A stretch of 62,738 nt of DNA from Sphingomonadales bacterium. GTDB taxonomy: Bacteria; Pseudomonadota; Alphaproteobacteria; Sphingomonadales; Govanellaceae. This document shows positions 41,429-50,213 of the stretch, one piece after another. The stretch is from contig JACFMS010000020.1 of assembly GCA_019455285.1 (NCBI GenBank), forward strand, positions 1-62,738, written 5' to 3'. A program made the translations under genes and the position numbers. Numbering within the stretch: position 1 is the first letter of the stretch; each line of letters begins with the position of its first letter. The notes under the pieces are model-generated. The model was not told the origin of the DNA. It was given only the letters and a program-made list of their open reading frames with translations, and ran no database searches.

Positions 41429-43669
41429 CTAGAACCGATAGATTGTCGACACCCCAATCACGTGTACGTCATAATCCGGCCCCTGATTGCCCAGGCCGAT
41501 GGCGAACCGCATGGTGTTGGGTTCCACGCCGTCCAAGGCGTAATCAGTCACGCGGTAGGACTGGAACTGATACCGCAACCGCAGCCATATCTGCTTGGAG
41601 TAGTGATAATCGGCCTTGACGTCGATGTTGTGCAGGGTGGTCTTCAAATCCGGCAGAGGGGCGAGGGTGAGCGCCGTGCCGGCGGTCATGTCCGAACTGG
41701 TGACCGCCCGCGAGAAGTAGTAATCGAAGCTGAGATCGAGCTTATCCTCGATGGCGGCCCATTCGGCGGCAAAACCCACGGTATGAATTTTGTCCCGGAT
41801 GTCGTTGGTCCAGCCGCGCAGATCGAAATTGACCCGGTCAGCTGGCGTGGTGGCGTTGCTCCAGGACAGAGACGTCTGATCATACCTTAACTGCTGGTAG
41901 GTATAAAATACCTGGTAGGAGATGGCGTCGCTGACCTGATAGGAGGCATCCAACGTGCCGGTGAATTGCCGGCTTTTCGTCAAGCCGATGATCGACTTAT
42001 TATAATCATCATCATTGTATCGGCCGACCAAGGTAAAGGTGAGTTTGTCATCGGCGAGCCAGTTGGCGGAGCCTTGTAGCTTCAGGCGGTTGCGGTCGGT
42101 GATGAAGTACTTGCGCATCAACGGGTGATTATCAAACTCCGCTTCCGGATCGGGGCCGAGGAATTCGTCGGTATGGCTGGAAATGACGGCGATGTTATCG
42201 TCATAGTCGCTGCCGTTGCGATCCGCATATTCCACGCTGACCCAGGTGTGAACGGTCGCCGAAGGATTGGCGTTCAGCTTGCCTTTAATGCTGTGCTCCT
42301 TGGTTTTGGCGACCTCCGAGAAGGTGCGCTCCAACTGATCATAAGCGTATCCCAACGTCAGCTTGGTGCGGCTGGACAGGCGATAAGCTCCCTCCAGTTC
42401 CACCAAATGCTGCTTGCGGCTGTAAGGCTGATTGATCCGCGCCGTGGCGCTGGCCAGCGTTCCTTGATTGGCCGAATCGGCGGGTACGACGACATAGATA
42501 TCGCGCGGCGTATTGTTGTCGCGGTCTTCAAAGCGATAATTGGCGCGCACATTGAACTTCGGCGACACCTGCGATGTCACGCCGAAGGTAGCCAGGATGG
42601 TGTCGATCTCGCCATCCAGCGATTCCCGTGGCAAGGCGATCGGCGCCAGAAGTCCGGGATTGATGGTGAACGGCAGGAACGGGTCGTTCTGCGTCAGGTG
42701 GCCGTATGATATGTTCGCGGTGGCTCGCGTCGTCGGCGTGATCAGATAGCTGCCGGCGAAGCGGACATGATGCGCCTTGTTGTCCGGCGGCAGGCCCAGC
42801 AAGCCATATCCGGTGGGATAGGACACCGAGGCCGGCCAAGTGCCGGTATAAGCGTTCTGGAACAACAGCCCGTCGTTATTATCCCGGAATACCGACAGAT
42901 TGTAACTCAATACGAAGTGCGCCTTCTTACCAGCAAAGCCGAGAGAGACGTCGAAGGTGTCGGTTTCATAGTTGATCGGCTCCGGCACGATGGCCGCGGC
43001 CGGATTGCCGCCGTTGCTGCCGAAGATTGCGGCAATGGTCTGGTCGCCGGTCTTGTTCTCGCGAGTAAACGAGCTTTTCACCGTCCATCCTTGCGCCGCC
43101 AGCCAAGCAAAGCCGCCGCCATACTTCTGACGCTGATACTTGATGTTGACGTCCTGCAAATCGGCAACCAGATTGGTCATCTGCGAGATGTTGCGGTTGC
43201 CGGGCACCCAGTTGGCCGGCAAGGTCAGCGAGGTGCCGTCATTTGAAATAATGTAGGGCGTGCGCGCGTCGTCATGCAGGTACTTCGGCGTCGCGGTATA
43301 AAGGGCAAACAGACCGAACTTGCCCTGCTTGCCGTATTCGGCGCGCAGCGAACGGGATTCCAGGCCCAGATTGGTGCCGGTCAGGGTGTAATATTCACCA
43401 TCGCCGCTGTCGTAAGGATCGCGGATCTGTAGACTTAAGTTGCCGATGATGAACGGCCCCTTGGTTTCCAGGCCGGAATATTCGCCGAATTTATAGGAGT
43501 CTTCGCTGACCCAGCCGACGCCCAGTTCAACCTCGCTGGTATAGATGGGCTTCGGTTCTTTGGGCTTGGCCTCGCCGATATCGAAGTCCATCTCCTGCGC
43601 GACGGCGGCCATGGGCAGCAGCCACAGGGCGGCCGTCTGAAGCAATGTAGCAGACCGTTTCCTCATCAT
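41429..43669 (-). CDS. MtrB/PioB family outer-membrane beta-barrel protein
   Basis: 746-residue porin expected to sheathe a decahaem cytochrome and so carry electrons across the outer membrane. Signal peptide (about 1-24, ending AVA), a short acidic/proline linker, then barrel strands with alternating residues (VELGVGWVSEDSYKFGEYSGL; FGLFALYTATPKYLHDDARTPY) and a terminal aromatic YRF as in outer-membrane proteins. The N-terminal CxxC of Shewanella MtrB is absent, as in many homologues. It is the last gene of the operon, directly after the decahaem gene, which supports the assignment. AAGGTG precedes the ATG. Confidence 0.9.
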   Translation of the reverse strand: MMRKRSATLLQTAALWLLPMAAVAQEMDFDIGEAKPKEPKPIYTSEVELGVGWVSEDSYKFGEYSGLETKGPFIIGNLSLQIRDPYDSGDGEYYTLTGTNLGLESRSLRAEYGKQGKFGLFALYTATPKYLHDDARTPYIISNDGTSLTLPANWVPGNRNISQMTNLVADLQDVNIKYQRQKYGGGFAWLAAQGWTVKSSFTRENKTGDQTIAAIFGSNGGNPAAAIVPEPINYETDTFDVSLGFAGKKAHFVLSYNLSVFRDNNDGLLFQNAYTGTWPASVSYPTGYGLLGLPPDNKAHHVRFAGSYLITPTTRATANISYGHLTQNDPFLPFTINPGLLAPIALPRESLDGEIDTILATFGVTSQVSPKFNVRANYRFEDRDNNTPRDIYVVVPADSANQGTLASATARINQPYSRKQHLVELEGAYRLSSRTKLTLGYAYDQLERTFSEVAKTKEHSIKGKLNANPSATVHTWVSVEYADRNGSDYDDNIAVISSHTDEFLGPDPEAEFDNHPLMRKYFITDRNRLKLQGSANWLADDKLTFTLVGRYNDDDYNKSIIGLTKSRQFTGTLDASYQVSDAISYQVFYTYQQLRYDQTSLSWSNATTPADRVNFDLRGWTNDIRDKIHTVGFAAEWAAIEDKLDLSFDYYFSRAVTSSDMTAGTALTLAPLPDLKTTLHNIDVKADYHYSKQIWLRLRYQFQSYRVTDYALDGVEPNTMRFAIGLGNQGPDYDVHVIGVSTIYRF

Positions 43670-43720
43670 AGCGACACCTTTTTGCGTCCTAAACGTTGTC
43701 CTTCGGGGCGGAAGTCAAGA

Positions 43721-44665
43721 CTACCTTGTGAACCTTACCCCCGAGGGATGGTTCGATCCGTGGACTTTGTTGTGACAGTTCAGACAGCCTTTCGCCAGAA
43801 TACGCTCTCCGGTGCCGGTGGGCGGCAGCGATGCGCCGCTGTAAAGCGTGCTCGGATGCTGCGCTTCCATATGGCATTCCTGGCAAAGATAAGGCGTACG
43901 TACTTTCAACAGCCGTTCCTGGGTCGACCCGTGCGGCGTATGACAGTTGGTGCAATCATCCCGTACCGGGGCGTGCTCCCACAGGAAGGGGCCGCGTTTC
44001 TCGGTATGGCAGGTGTAGCAAAGATCATTGAGCGACGCTTCTTTCAAAAGCTTCGGCCCGAACGATCCATGCGGATTGTGACAATCCGTGCAGATGACGG
44101 TGCCCTCCTTGATGGGATGGCGCGAGCGTTGGCGGTACTGCGCCCGCTGTTCGACGTGGCAGGTAAAGCAGACATCGGCCTGGGCGGTGCGTGTCAGGAT
44201 CGGATCCTTAGTGGCGTGAATGGTATGGCAGGCGGCGCAGGGTTGATCGGCATTGTGATGAGCGCTTGCCTGCCAGTTCATGCGCAGACCGCCTTCATGA
44301 CAGCCTAAGCAGACTTTGTTTTGTTCCTCCACCGGCGTCGATGATTTGACGCCGAATTTCACTGATACCGGCGGCCGCTTGTCGCTGCCTTCCTCCTTGC
44401 GCAAATGCTGCGGGCTGGCGCCATGGCAGGTTTCGCAGTCATGGGAGGCGAATGGCGTGCGCGCGTCCGCCTTTTGCGCATGCGGCGTATGCAGGATGAG
44501 CGTCACCGGCGGCTCGTCGTGACACTCCATGCAGGTTTGCGCTCCCTTCGCCGCATAGGGCTTCTCCGCGGTTTCCTGGCCGCTGGCTGCGCCTGTCGCC
44601 AAGCTTATCCCCGCCACGGCATAAAGGATAATCGCGAGCGCTGGAATTGGCTGGAGTTTCATCAT
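43721..44665 (-). CDS. Decahaem c-type cytochrome, MtrA/DmsE/PioA family
   Basis: 314-residue periplasmic cytochrome with a signal peptide (about 1-29) and exactly ten CxxCH sites: CMECH, CETCH, CLGCH, CAACH, CFTCH, CTDCH, CYTCH, CTNCH, CQECH and CLNCH. Length and haem count match MtrA/DmsE, which plug into the MtrB barrel. PioA of phototrophic iron oxidisers has a longer N-terminus. The direction of electron flow (outward to an acceptor or inward from iron) cannot be read from sequence. Gene order: NapC-type, EB-dh-type cytochrome, this gene, porin. Confidence 0.95.
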   Translation of the reverse strand: MMKLQPIPALAIILYAVAGISLATGAASGQETAEKPYAAKGAQTCMECHDEPPVTLILHTPHAQKADARTPFASHDCETCHGASPQHLRKEEGSDKRPPVSVKFGVKSSTPVEEQNKVCLGCHEGGLRMNWQASAHHNADQPCAACHTIHATKDPILTRTAQADVCFTCHVEQRAQYRQRSRHPIKEGTVICTDCHNPHGSFGPKLLKEASLNDLCYTCHTEKRGPFLWEHAPVRDDCTNCHTPHGSTQERLLKVRTPYLCQECHMEAQHPSTLYSGASLPPTGTGERILAKGCLNCHNKVHGSNHPSGVRFTR

Positions 44666-44706
44666 GGCCCCACTGTCCTTTCGCGTTTCAGCACCCTAAC
44701 TATTCA

Positions 44707-45666
44707 TTACTGTTTTAGCGCCGGCACGGCCGCGGTCTTGTCGTCCAAGGCGAGGCTGTAGCCGAACGAGACGTAGTGATGGCGGCCCGCCGCGAAGGAA
44801 TCGTGGATGGCAAAGCCGACGGTGTAAGTCTTTCCAGGGGCGATGGCCTTTTCATATGGCCCGGCGGCTTTCAACGGCCGACTGAGCACCACGGTCCAAA
44901 CGCCGTTCTGCAATTCCGCGCTGGCTTTGACGGCGCTGGGCGTGGTTTCCTCTCGTGCTTTCAGGATATGGCCGGCGCTCGCTGCTGCCGGCTTGCCCGG
45001 GTTGAGATGCGCCTGCCAGTATTCCAGATAGTGGCCACTGGCAGCGAGCGCCGCGATCTCGGCATCGGTTTTATAGTTTAGTCCGCCGCCCTGACGGGTG
45101 ATTTTGGTGCGCGACTTCGCCAGATACTTTTTGATGTCTTGTCCAGCAGGATGAGAGGTCATACCGTTGGCGTCGTCGTGACACACGCCCCAGCAGCCGG
45201 CGCGGGTCGCTTCGGTGACCGAGCCATCATCGATAATCACCGTGACCTTGGCTTGATCTTTCGACTGGGGCTTAATGCCGTTCTGCAAGGCCTGATCAGG
45301 CCATTGCAGACGGAGGTAAAGATTGGCGGCGTCATAGGCAGCCTTGACATTCATCGTCACCGAGCCGCGCTTGCCGGGAATGGGCGCCGGCTCCAGCTTT
45401 TTGCCGGTGACGATGCGATCGCCCATGTCCTTCTGTTCGCCTTCATGGCAATCGACGCAGTTCTTACCGCCGCGGAACTTGGGCGCGCCGCTGTGATCCT
45501 TCTCCGTCAGCACCCATTCCCAGGAGGCTTGACCGGGATAGAAGAGAGTAATGTCTTTGCCTGAAGCTTTGTTCCAGTCGATGGCGAACGCCGGCGAAGC
45601 AGCCAGACAAACGCCAAGAGCGGCAACATTCAGAACGTACGAAAGACGACGAAATTCGAAACTCAT
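44707..45666 (-). CDS. Ethylbenzene-dehydrogenase-related c-type cytochrome
   Basis: 319-residue exported protein: signal peptide (about 1-28, ending AFA), a haem c site CVDCH near residue 70, then a domain like the haem b gamma subunit of ethylbenzene dehydrogenase/DMSO-reductase-type enzymes (VTMNVKAAYDAANLYLRLQW; VTVIIDDGSV). A second site reads CWGVCH (CX3CH, near residue 157), a rare but known haem c variant. It probably relays electrons between the NapC-type protein and the decahaem. No molybdenum catalytic subunit of that family is in the window. AAGGAGG stands 5 bases before the ATG. Confidence 0.85.
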   Translation of the reverse strand: MSFEFRRLSYVLNVAALGVCLAASPAFAIDWNKASGKDITLFYPGQASWEWVLTEKDHSGAPKFRGGKNCVDCHEGEQKDMGDRIVTGKKLEPAPIPGKRGSVTMNVKAAYDAANLYLRLQWPDQALQNGIKPQSKDQAKVTVIIDDGSVTEATRAGCWGVCHDDANGMTSHPAGQDIKKYLAKSRTKITRQGGGLNYKTDAEIAALAASGHYLEYWQAHLNPGKPAAASAGHILKAREETTPSAVKASAELQNGVWTVVLSRPLKAAGPYEKAIAPGKTYTVGFAIHDSFAAGRHHYVSFGYSLALDDKTAAVPALKQ

Positions 45667-45717
45667 ACTTTCCTCCTTACAGCCATTGCGCGTCCACTGG
45701 CGCCGGGAATTAATTTT

Positions 45718-46323
45718 TTACAGCGTGAAGGATTCCTCCTCTGCGCTGGGGGCGGGAGCCTCCTCTTGAACGGGTTTATGAGCGATTCCTTTATGGCAAT
45801 CGATGCAGGTCTCGCCGGATTTCTTCATATCTTCATGCTGCGCCCTGGCCCGCGGCCGGTGCAGGCTCAAGTCCCAATTATCGGTGTGATGGCAGGTGCG
45901 GCAGGTGGCGGAATCATTCGCCTTCATCTTTGCCCATATACGCTTGGCAAGCTCCGGTCGCACCGCCTCGAACTTTTCCGGGGTGTCTACATAACCAGCT
46001 ATGTGCAGCACCAACTCTTTCGTCGCCACCATCTTGTGCGATACGGTGGAGATCCAATTGCCGGACGGCACGTGGCAGTCGGCGCACGACGGGCGAATGC
46101 CCGAGCGGGTTACGTAATGCGGCGACTTTTTGTATTCCTGGTAAACGGTATCGCGCATCTCATGGCACGAGATGCAGAAATCCATGGTGTTGGTGTATTG
46201 AACGAAACTGGCGAAAGCGCCGGAAAAAATCACGCCTGCGCCGAATATAATAAGTGCCGGTAGCAGATACGGACTATACTTACGCCACCCCCGCTTTTCC
46301 GGCTGTTGCCCGTCGCCCTCCAT
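45718..46323 (-). CDS. NapC/NirT family tetrahaem cytochrome (CymA-like quinol dehydrogenase)
   Basis: 201-residue membrane-anchored cytochrome: one N-terminal helix (about 19-40) and four CxxCH sites (CISCH, CADCH, CRTCH, CIDCH), with HEMRDTVYQEYKKSPHY after the first site, typical of NapC/NrfH/CymA. It would exchange electrons between the quinone pool and the periplasmic cytochromes encoded downstream. The C-terminus has an acidic, proline-rich tail (EEAPAPSAEEE). First gene of the conduit operon; an FNR-like box lies about 120 bases upstream. Confidence 0.95.
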   Translation of the reverse strand: MEGDGQQPEKRGWRKYSPYLLPALIIFGAGVIFSGAFASFVQYTNTMDFCISCHEMRDTVYQEYKKSPHYVTRSGIRPSCADCHVPSGNWISTVSHKMVATKELVLHIAGYVDTPEKFEAVRPELAKRIWAKMKANDSATCRTCHHTDNWDLSLHRPRARAQHEDMKKSGETCIDCHKGIAHKPVQEEAPAPSAEEESFTL

Positions 46324-46714
46324 GGTGTGCCCTTTCGTGTGCTGACGTCATCCTCATTCCGTTACTCAGAAAGTATTTGAATGTTTTTTGGGGCGGCTGA
46401 ATTATTTGAAATTCTATACCCTCTCTCCGCATAATTCGTTGAGTGGGATCAAAGATCTGTCTTTTTTCTGCCGGCCATTTTATCCCCGATAACACAGTAT
46501 GGCTATATATTTTGCTTTACTGTGGCATAAATATTACAAATATATATACTACTATAGATATATATTCATTTTCAAAATAGCGCAAATTAATTTACTGAAA
46601 TCGGGAAAACTTCCCTCATTTCGCTGCGACGAGCGACGAGGGGGTGCGAATTTCTTTGTTCCCTGCCCATTCGCTGGCTACCATGTGGTTATTTAGCGCA
46701 GGCCAATTTAGAGT
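46324..46714. other. Divergent promoter region with an AT-rich core
   Basis: 391 gene-free bases between the cytochrome operon (minus) and the 2-oxoacid oxidoreductase (plus). It contains an FNR-like box at 46439-46452 and a very AT-rich stretch at about 46496-46600 with many ATATAT runs, in sharp contrast to the GC-rich surroundings. A 65-codon open frame at 46499-46696 is rejected as a gene. Confidence 0.7.
46439..46452 (-). promoter_or_regulatory. FNR/FixK-like box upstream of the cytochrome conduit operon
   Basis: TTGAG-TGGG-ATCAA matches 9 of 10 positions of TTGAT-N4-ATCAA (on the minus strand TTGAT-CCCA-CTCAA). Centre 46445.5; a class II promoter would start near 46404 and leave a leader of about 80 bases before the NapC-type ATG at 46323. 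Confidence 0.6.
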
Positions 46715-49700
46715 ATGTCCATGACCGCGACGCTGACCCCCATCACCCTTGACGACAAGTATGTGGCGAGCGAGGGCCGGATCTTTCTGACCGCCACCCA
46801 GGCGTTGGTGAAATTGCCGTTATTGCAACGTCGGCTCGATGCCGTGCGCGGGCTTAATACGGCCGGGTTCATTTCGGGCTATCGCGGTTCTCCCCTGGGC
46901 AACCTGGATGCCGAGCTCTGGGCGGCCCGGCGCTTTTTGGAGGAAAACCACATCCGCTTCCAGCCCGGCGTCAACGAGGATCTGGCGGCCACCGCCTGCT
47001 GGGGGACCCAGCAAGTAAAATTCCTGCCCGGCGCCAAATATGACGGCGTGTTCGCCATGTGGTACGGCAAGGGGCCGGGGGTGGATCGTGCCGGCGATCC
47101 CTTTAAGCATGGCAACATGGCCGGCACCAGCCGACATGGCGGCGTCCTGGTGCTAACTGGCGATGACCATGGCGGTAAATCATCCACCACCGCCCATCAG
47201 TCGGAGCAGGCATTGCTCGCCGCCATGATTCCGGTGCTCAATCCCGCCAGCATCCAGGACTATCTCGATTTCGGCGTCATTGGCTGGGGAATGTCGCGCT
47301 TTGCCGGTCTGTGGGTCGGCTTCAAGTGTCTTACCGAAACGGTGGAAACCTCGGGCACGGTGATCATCGACCGGCGGCGGTTCGATCTGATGCAGCCCGA
47401 GGGCGTGGTGCGGGCCGGCGAGCCGGTGCCGCACTTCGCGCCTTCCCTTGACGAGGAATTGATGTTGACCGTGCGTCTGCCGGCGGCGCAAGCCTTTGCC
47501 CGCGCCAACGGCATCGACCAGGCGATCTTATGGCCCGAGCGGCGACGCTTGGGTATCGTTGCCGTCGGCAAGGCGGCGCTCGATGCGCAGGATGCCCTCG
47601 ACATGCTGGGGCTCAGCCCCGACCGCGCCCAGGACTTAGGCATCGGCCTCTTTAAGGTCGGCCTGTCGTGGCCCTTGGAGCCGGTGGCCATCGGCGAATT
47701 CGCCCGCGGCTTTGATGAGCTCCTCGTGATCGAGGAGAAGCGGGCGCTGGTGGAGGATCAGTTGGCGCGGCTTCTCTATAACATGCCGGCCGATCAGCGG
47801 CCGCGCTTGGCGGGCAAGAAAACGCCGGACGGCGCGCCGTTGCTCGCCGCCCATGGCGAATTGCCGGCGGAATCCATCGCCCTGGCGCTGGCCGGCCGGT
47901 TGTCGGCGCTCGGCCTGGAAGAGGATGTGTCGGCCAGGCGCGACGCCATCGCGGCGCGGCTCCAGGCGGCGAAAAAAACCGGCGTGTCGGTGCCGGTGCG
48001 CACCCCCGGATTTTGTTCCGGCTGTCCGCACAACACCTCGACCAAGCTGCCCGAAGGCAGCGTCGCGTTCGCCGGCATCGGCTGTCATACCATGGCGATG
48101 TTTCTTGGCGATCGGCCGACCATGCCGGCGACCCAGATGGGCGGCGAGGGGGCAAACTGGATCGGTATGAGCGCCTTTACCGACACCCCGCATGTCTTTC
48201 AAAACTTAGGCGACGGCACCTATTTTCACTCCGGCCTGATGGCGGTCCGCGCCGCTGTCGCCTCCGGCGCCAACATTACCTACAAGATCCTTTACAACGA
48301 TGCGGTGGCGATGACCGGCGGCCAGCCGGTGGATGGTCCCTTAAGCGTGCCCGATGTGGCGTCGCAATTGCGCGCCGAGCGGGTGCAGGAGATCGTCATC
48401 GTCACCGACGAGCCGCATAAATACCGCGGCGTGGCGCTGCCTGCGGGGATATCCGTCCATCATCGGGACGAATTGCTTGCCGTCGAGCGGCGTCTGCGCG
48501 AGGTTAAGGGCGTCTCCGCCCTAATCTATGATCAGGTATGCGCGGCGGAGAAACGCCGGCGGCGTAAACGCGGCGCATTTCCCGACCCGGCCAAGCGCTA
48601 TTTCATCAACACCGCGGTGTGCGAAGGCTGCGGCGATTGCGGCCGACAATCCAACTGCGCCAGTCTGGTGCCGGTGGAGACTAGCTTTGGACGTAAGCGG
48701 CAGATCGACCAGGCCACCTGCAACAAGGATTATTCCTGCGTCAAAGGCTTCTGTCCTTCCTTTGTCACCGTACTGGGCGGCGAGCTACGCTCGGCGCCGG
48801 CCCGCGCCGTCAGCGATTTGACCTTGCCCGAGCTGCCGTCGCCGACGCTGCCGCCGCTGCAGGGGGTTTATAATCTGGTCGTTACCGGCATCGGCGGCAC
48901 CGGCGTGGTGACGGTGGGAGCGGTGCTGGGCATGGCTGCCCATCTGGAAGGACACGCCTCGCGCCTTCTCGATCTGACCGGCTTGAGTCAGAAGAACGGC
49001 GCGGTGATGAGTCACGTGCGGCTGGCGGCGACGGGCGAGCACTTGACGGCGGGCCGCATCGGCGTCGCCCAGGCGGATGCGGTGATCGGTTGCGATCTGG
49101 TAGTGGCGGCCGGCGTCGAGGCGGCGCGCACCTATGACCGCCAGCGCACCCGAGCAGTGGTCAATTCTCACATCGTGCCGACCATGGCGTTTCAGCAGAA
49201 TCCCGACATGTCCTTCGATCGCCGGCGGCTGTTGACGGCGCTCAGTGACCGGGCGGAGATGGTAAGCGATGGCGCGATCGACGCCACGCAGGCGGCGATG
49301 CGGCTGTTTGGCAGCAACATTCTCGCCAACATGCTGATGGTTGGATTTGCTTGGCAGAAAGGGCTGGTGCCCATATCGGAGGAAGCGATCCTAAAGGCGA
49401 TCGAATTGAACGGCGTCTCGGTGACGGCCAATCACTCGGCCTTCCGCTGGGGCCGTTTCGCCGCCGCTGATCCTCACGGTTTTCGCCGCCATGTTTACGG
49501 CAACGACGAAGAGCCCGGCGAGCCGGCGCCGCAAACGTTCGAGGAAATGCTCGGCGAACGGCAGCTATTTTTGGCCGATTACCAAAGCCGACGCTATGGT
49601 CGCGCTTTCCGCCGCTTCGTCGATGACGTGACGGCGCGTGAAGAGGCCATGCTGCCGGGCAGCCGCGTCCTCTCCACGGTGGTGGCGAGAAACCTGTTCA

Positions 49701-50188
49701 AGCTCATGGCCTATAAGGATGAATACGAAGTGGCGCGGCTTTATACCGACGGCCGCTTCCAGGACGAGTTGCGGCGAACATTCAGAGGCGATATCACCTT
49801 GCGCTTTAATCTGGCGCCGCCGCTCCTGGCGCGCCACGATAAACTGACCGGACATTTGCAGAAGCGTGAATTCGGCTGGTGGCTTTATCCGGTGTTTACG
49901 CATCTGGCGAAATTTCGCTTCCTGCGCGGCACGCCCTTTGATCCCTTCGGCTATACGGCGGAACGGCGCGCCGAGCGGACGCTGATTGTCGAGTATAAAA
50001 AACTGGTGCAGCAGATTCTGGAAGGGTTGACGCCGCAGCGCCTGGCGCAGGCGGTGGAAATTGCAGAGAGAGCGGATAAGATTCGCGGCTTTGGCCATAT
50101 CAAAGAAGCAGCCATCGCCGAGTACCGCAAGGATATCGAGAAACTTCTTAGCGCCTACCAAAAATCGCCCCGAGACGTAGCCGCGTGA
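46715..50188 (+). CDS. Fused indolepyruvate/2-oxoacid:ferredoxin oxidoreductase
   Basis: Very long enzyme (1157 residues) combining the IorA-type alpha and IorB-type gamma parts. It oxidatively decarboxylates aryl or branched 2-oxoacids to acyl-CoA, reducing ferredoxin. Seen: N-terminal pyrimidine-binding domain with GYRGSPLGNLD and TGDDHGGKSSTTAHQSE; CSGCPHNTS; the ThDP motif GDGTYFHSG...N (about residue 500-530); a cysteine-rich cluster region CEGCGDCGRQSNC and CNKDYSCVKGFC (about 640-680); a gamma domain VVTGIGGTGVVTVG (about 725); and a DUF6537-like C-terminus. Single-chain forms of this size are common in alphaproteobacteria. ATG 46715 or 46721; no strong ribosome-binding site is seen. 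Confidence 0.92.
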   Translation: MSMTATLTPITLDDKYVASEGRIFLTATQALVKLPLLQRRLDAVRGLNTAGFISGYRGSPLGNLDAELWAARRFLEENHIRFQPGVNEDLAATACWGTQQVKFLPGAKYDGVFAMWYGKGPGVDRAGDPFKHGNMAGTSRHGGVLVLTGDDHGGKSSTTAHQSEQALLAAMIPVLNPASIQDYLDFGVIGWGMSRFAGLWVGFKCLTETVETSGTVIIDRRRFDLMQPEGVVRAGEPVPHFAPSLDEELMLTVRLPAAQAFARANGIDQAILWPERRRLGIVAVGKAALDAQDALDMLGLSPDRAQDLGIGLFKVGLSWPLEPVAIGEFARGFDELLVIEEKRALVEDQLARLLYNMPADQRPRLAGKKTPDGAPLLAAHGELPAESIALALAGRLSALGLEEDVSARRDAIAARLQAAKKTGVSVPVRTPGFCSGCPHNTSTKLPEGSVAFAGIGCHTMAMFLGDRPTMPATQMGGEGANWIGMSAFTDTPHVFQNLGDGTYFHSGLMAVRAAVASGANITYKILYNDAVAMTGGQPVDGPLSVPDVASQLRAERVQEIVIVTDEPHKYRGVALPAGISVHHRDELLAVERRLREVKGVSALIYDQVCAAEKRRRRKRGAFPDPAKRYFINTAVCEGCGDCGRQSNCASLVPVETSFGRKRQIDQATCNKDYSCVKGFCPSFVTVLGGELRSAPARAVSDLTLPELPSPTLPPLQGVYNLVVTGIGGTGVVTVGAVLGMAAHLEGHASRLLDLTGLSQKNGAVMSHVRLAATGEHLTAGRIGVAQADAVIGCDLVVAAGVEAARTYDRQRTRAVVNSHIVPTMAFQQNPDMSFDRRRLLTALSDRAEMVSDGAIDATQAAMRLFGSNILANMLMVGFAWQKGLVPISEEAILKAIELNGVSVTANHSAFRWGRFAAADPHGFRRHVYGNDEEPGEPAPQTFEEMLGERQLFLADYQSRRYGRAFRRFVDDVTAREEAMLPGSRVLSTVVARNLFKLMAYKDEYEVARLYTDGRFQDELRRTFRGDITLRFNLAPPLLARHDKLTGHLQKREFGWWLYPVFTHLAKFRFLRGTPFDPFGYTAERRAERTLIVEYKKLVQQILEGLTPQRLAQAVEIAERADKIRGFGHIKEAAIAEYRKDIEKLLSAYQKSPRDVAA

Positions 50189-50213
50189 GCTATGACGATC
50201 GTGGATCTAAAGT

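Noticed and set aside
46499-46696. 65-codon open frame in the AT-rich gap
   Set aside because: Composition is dominated by Tyr/Ile/Lys from AT-rich DNA, there is no ribosome-binding site and no family resemblance; it spans the promoter of the next gene.
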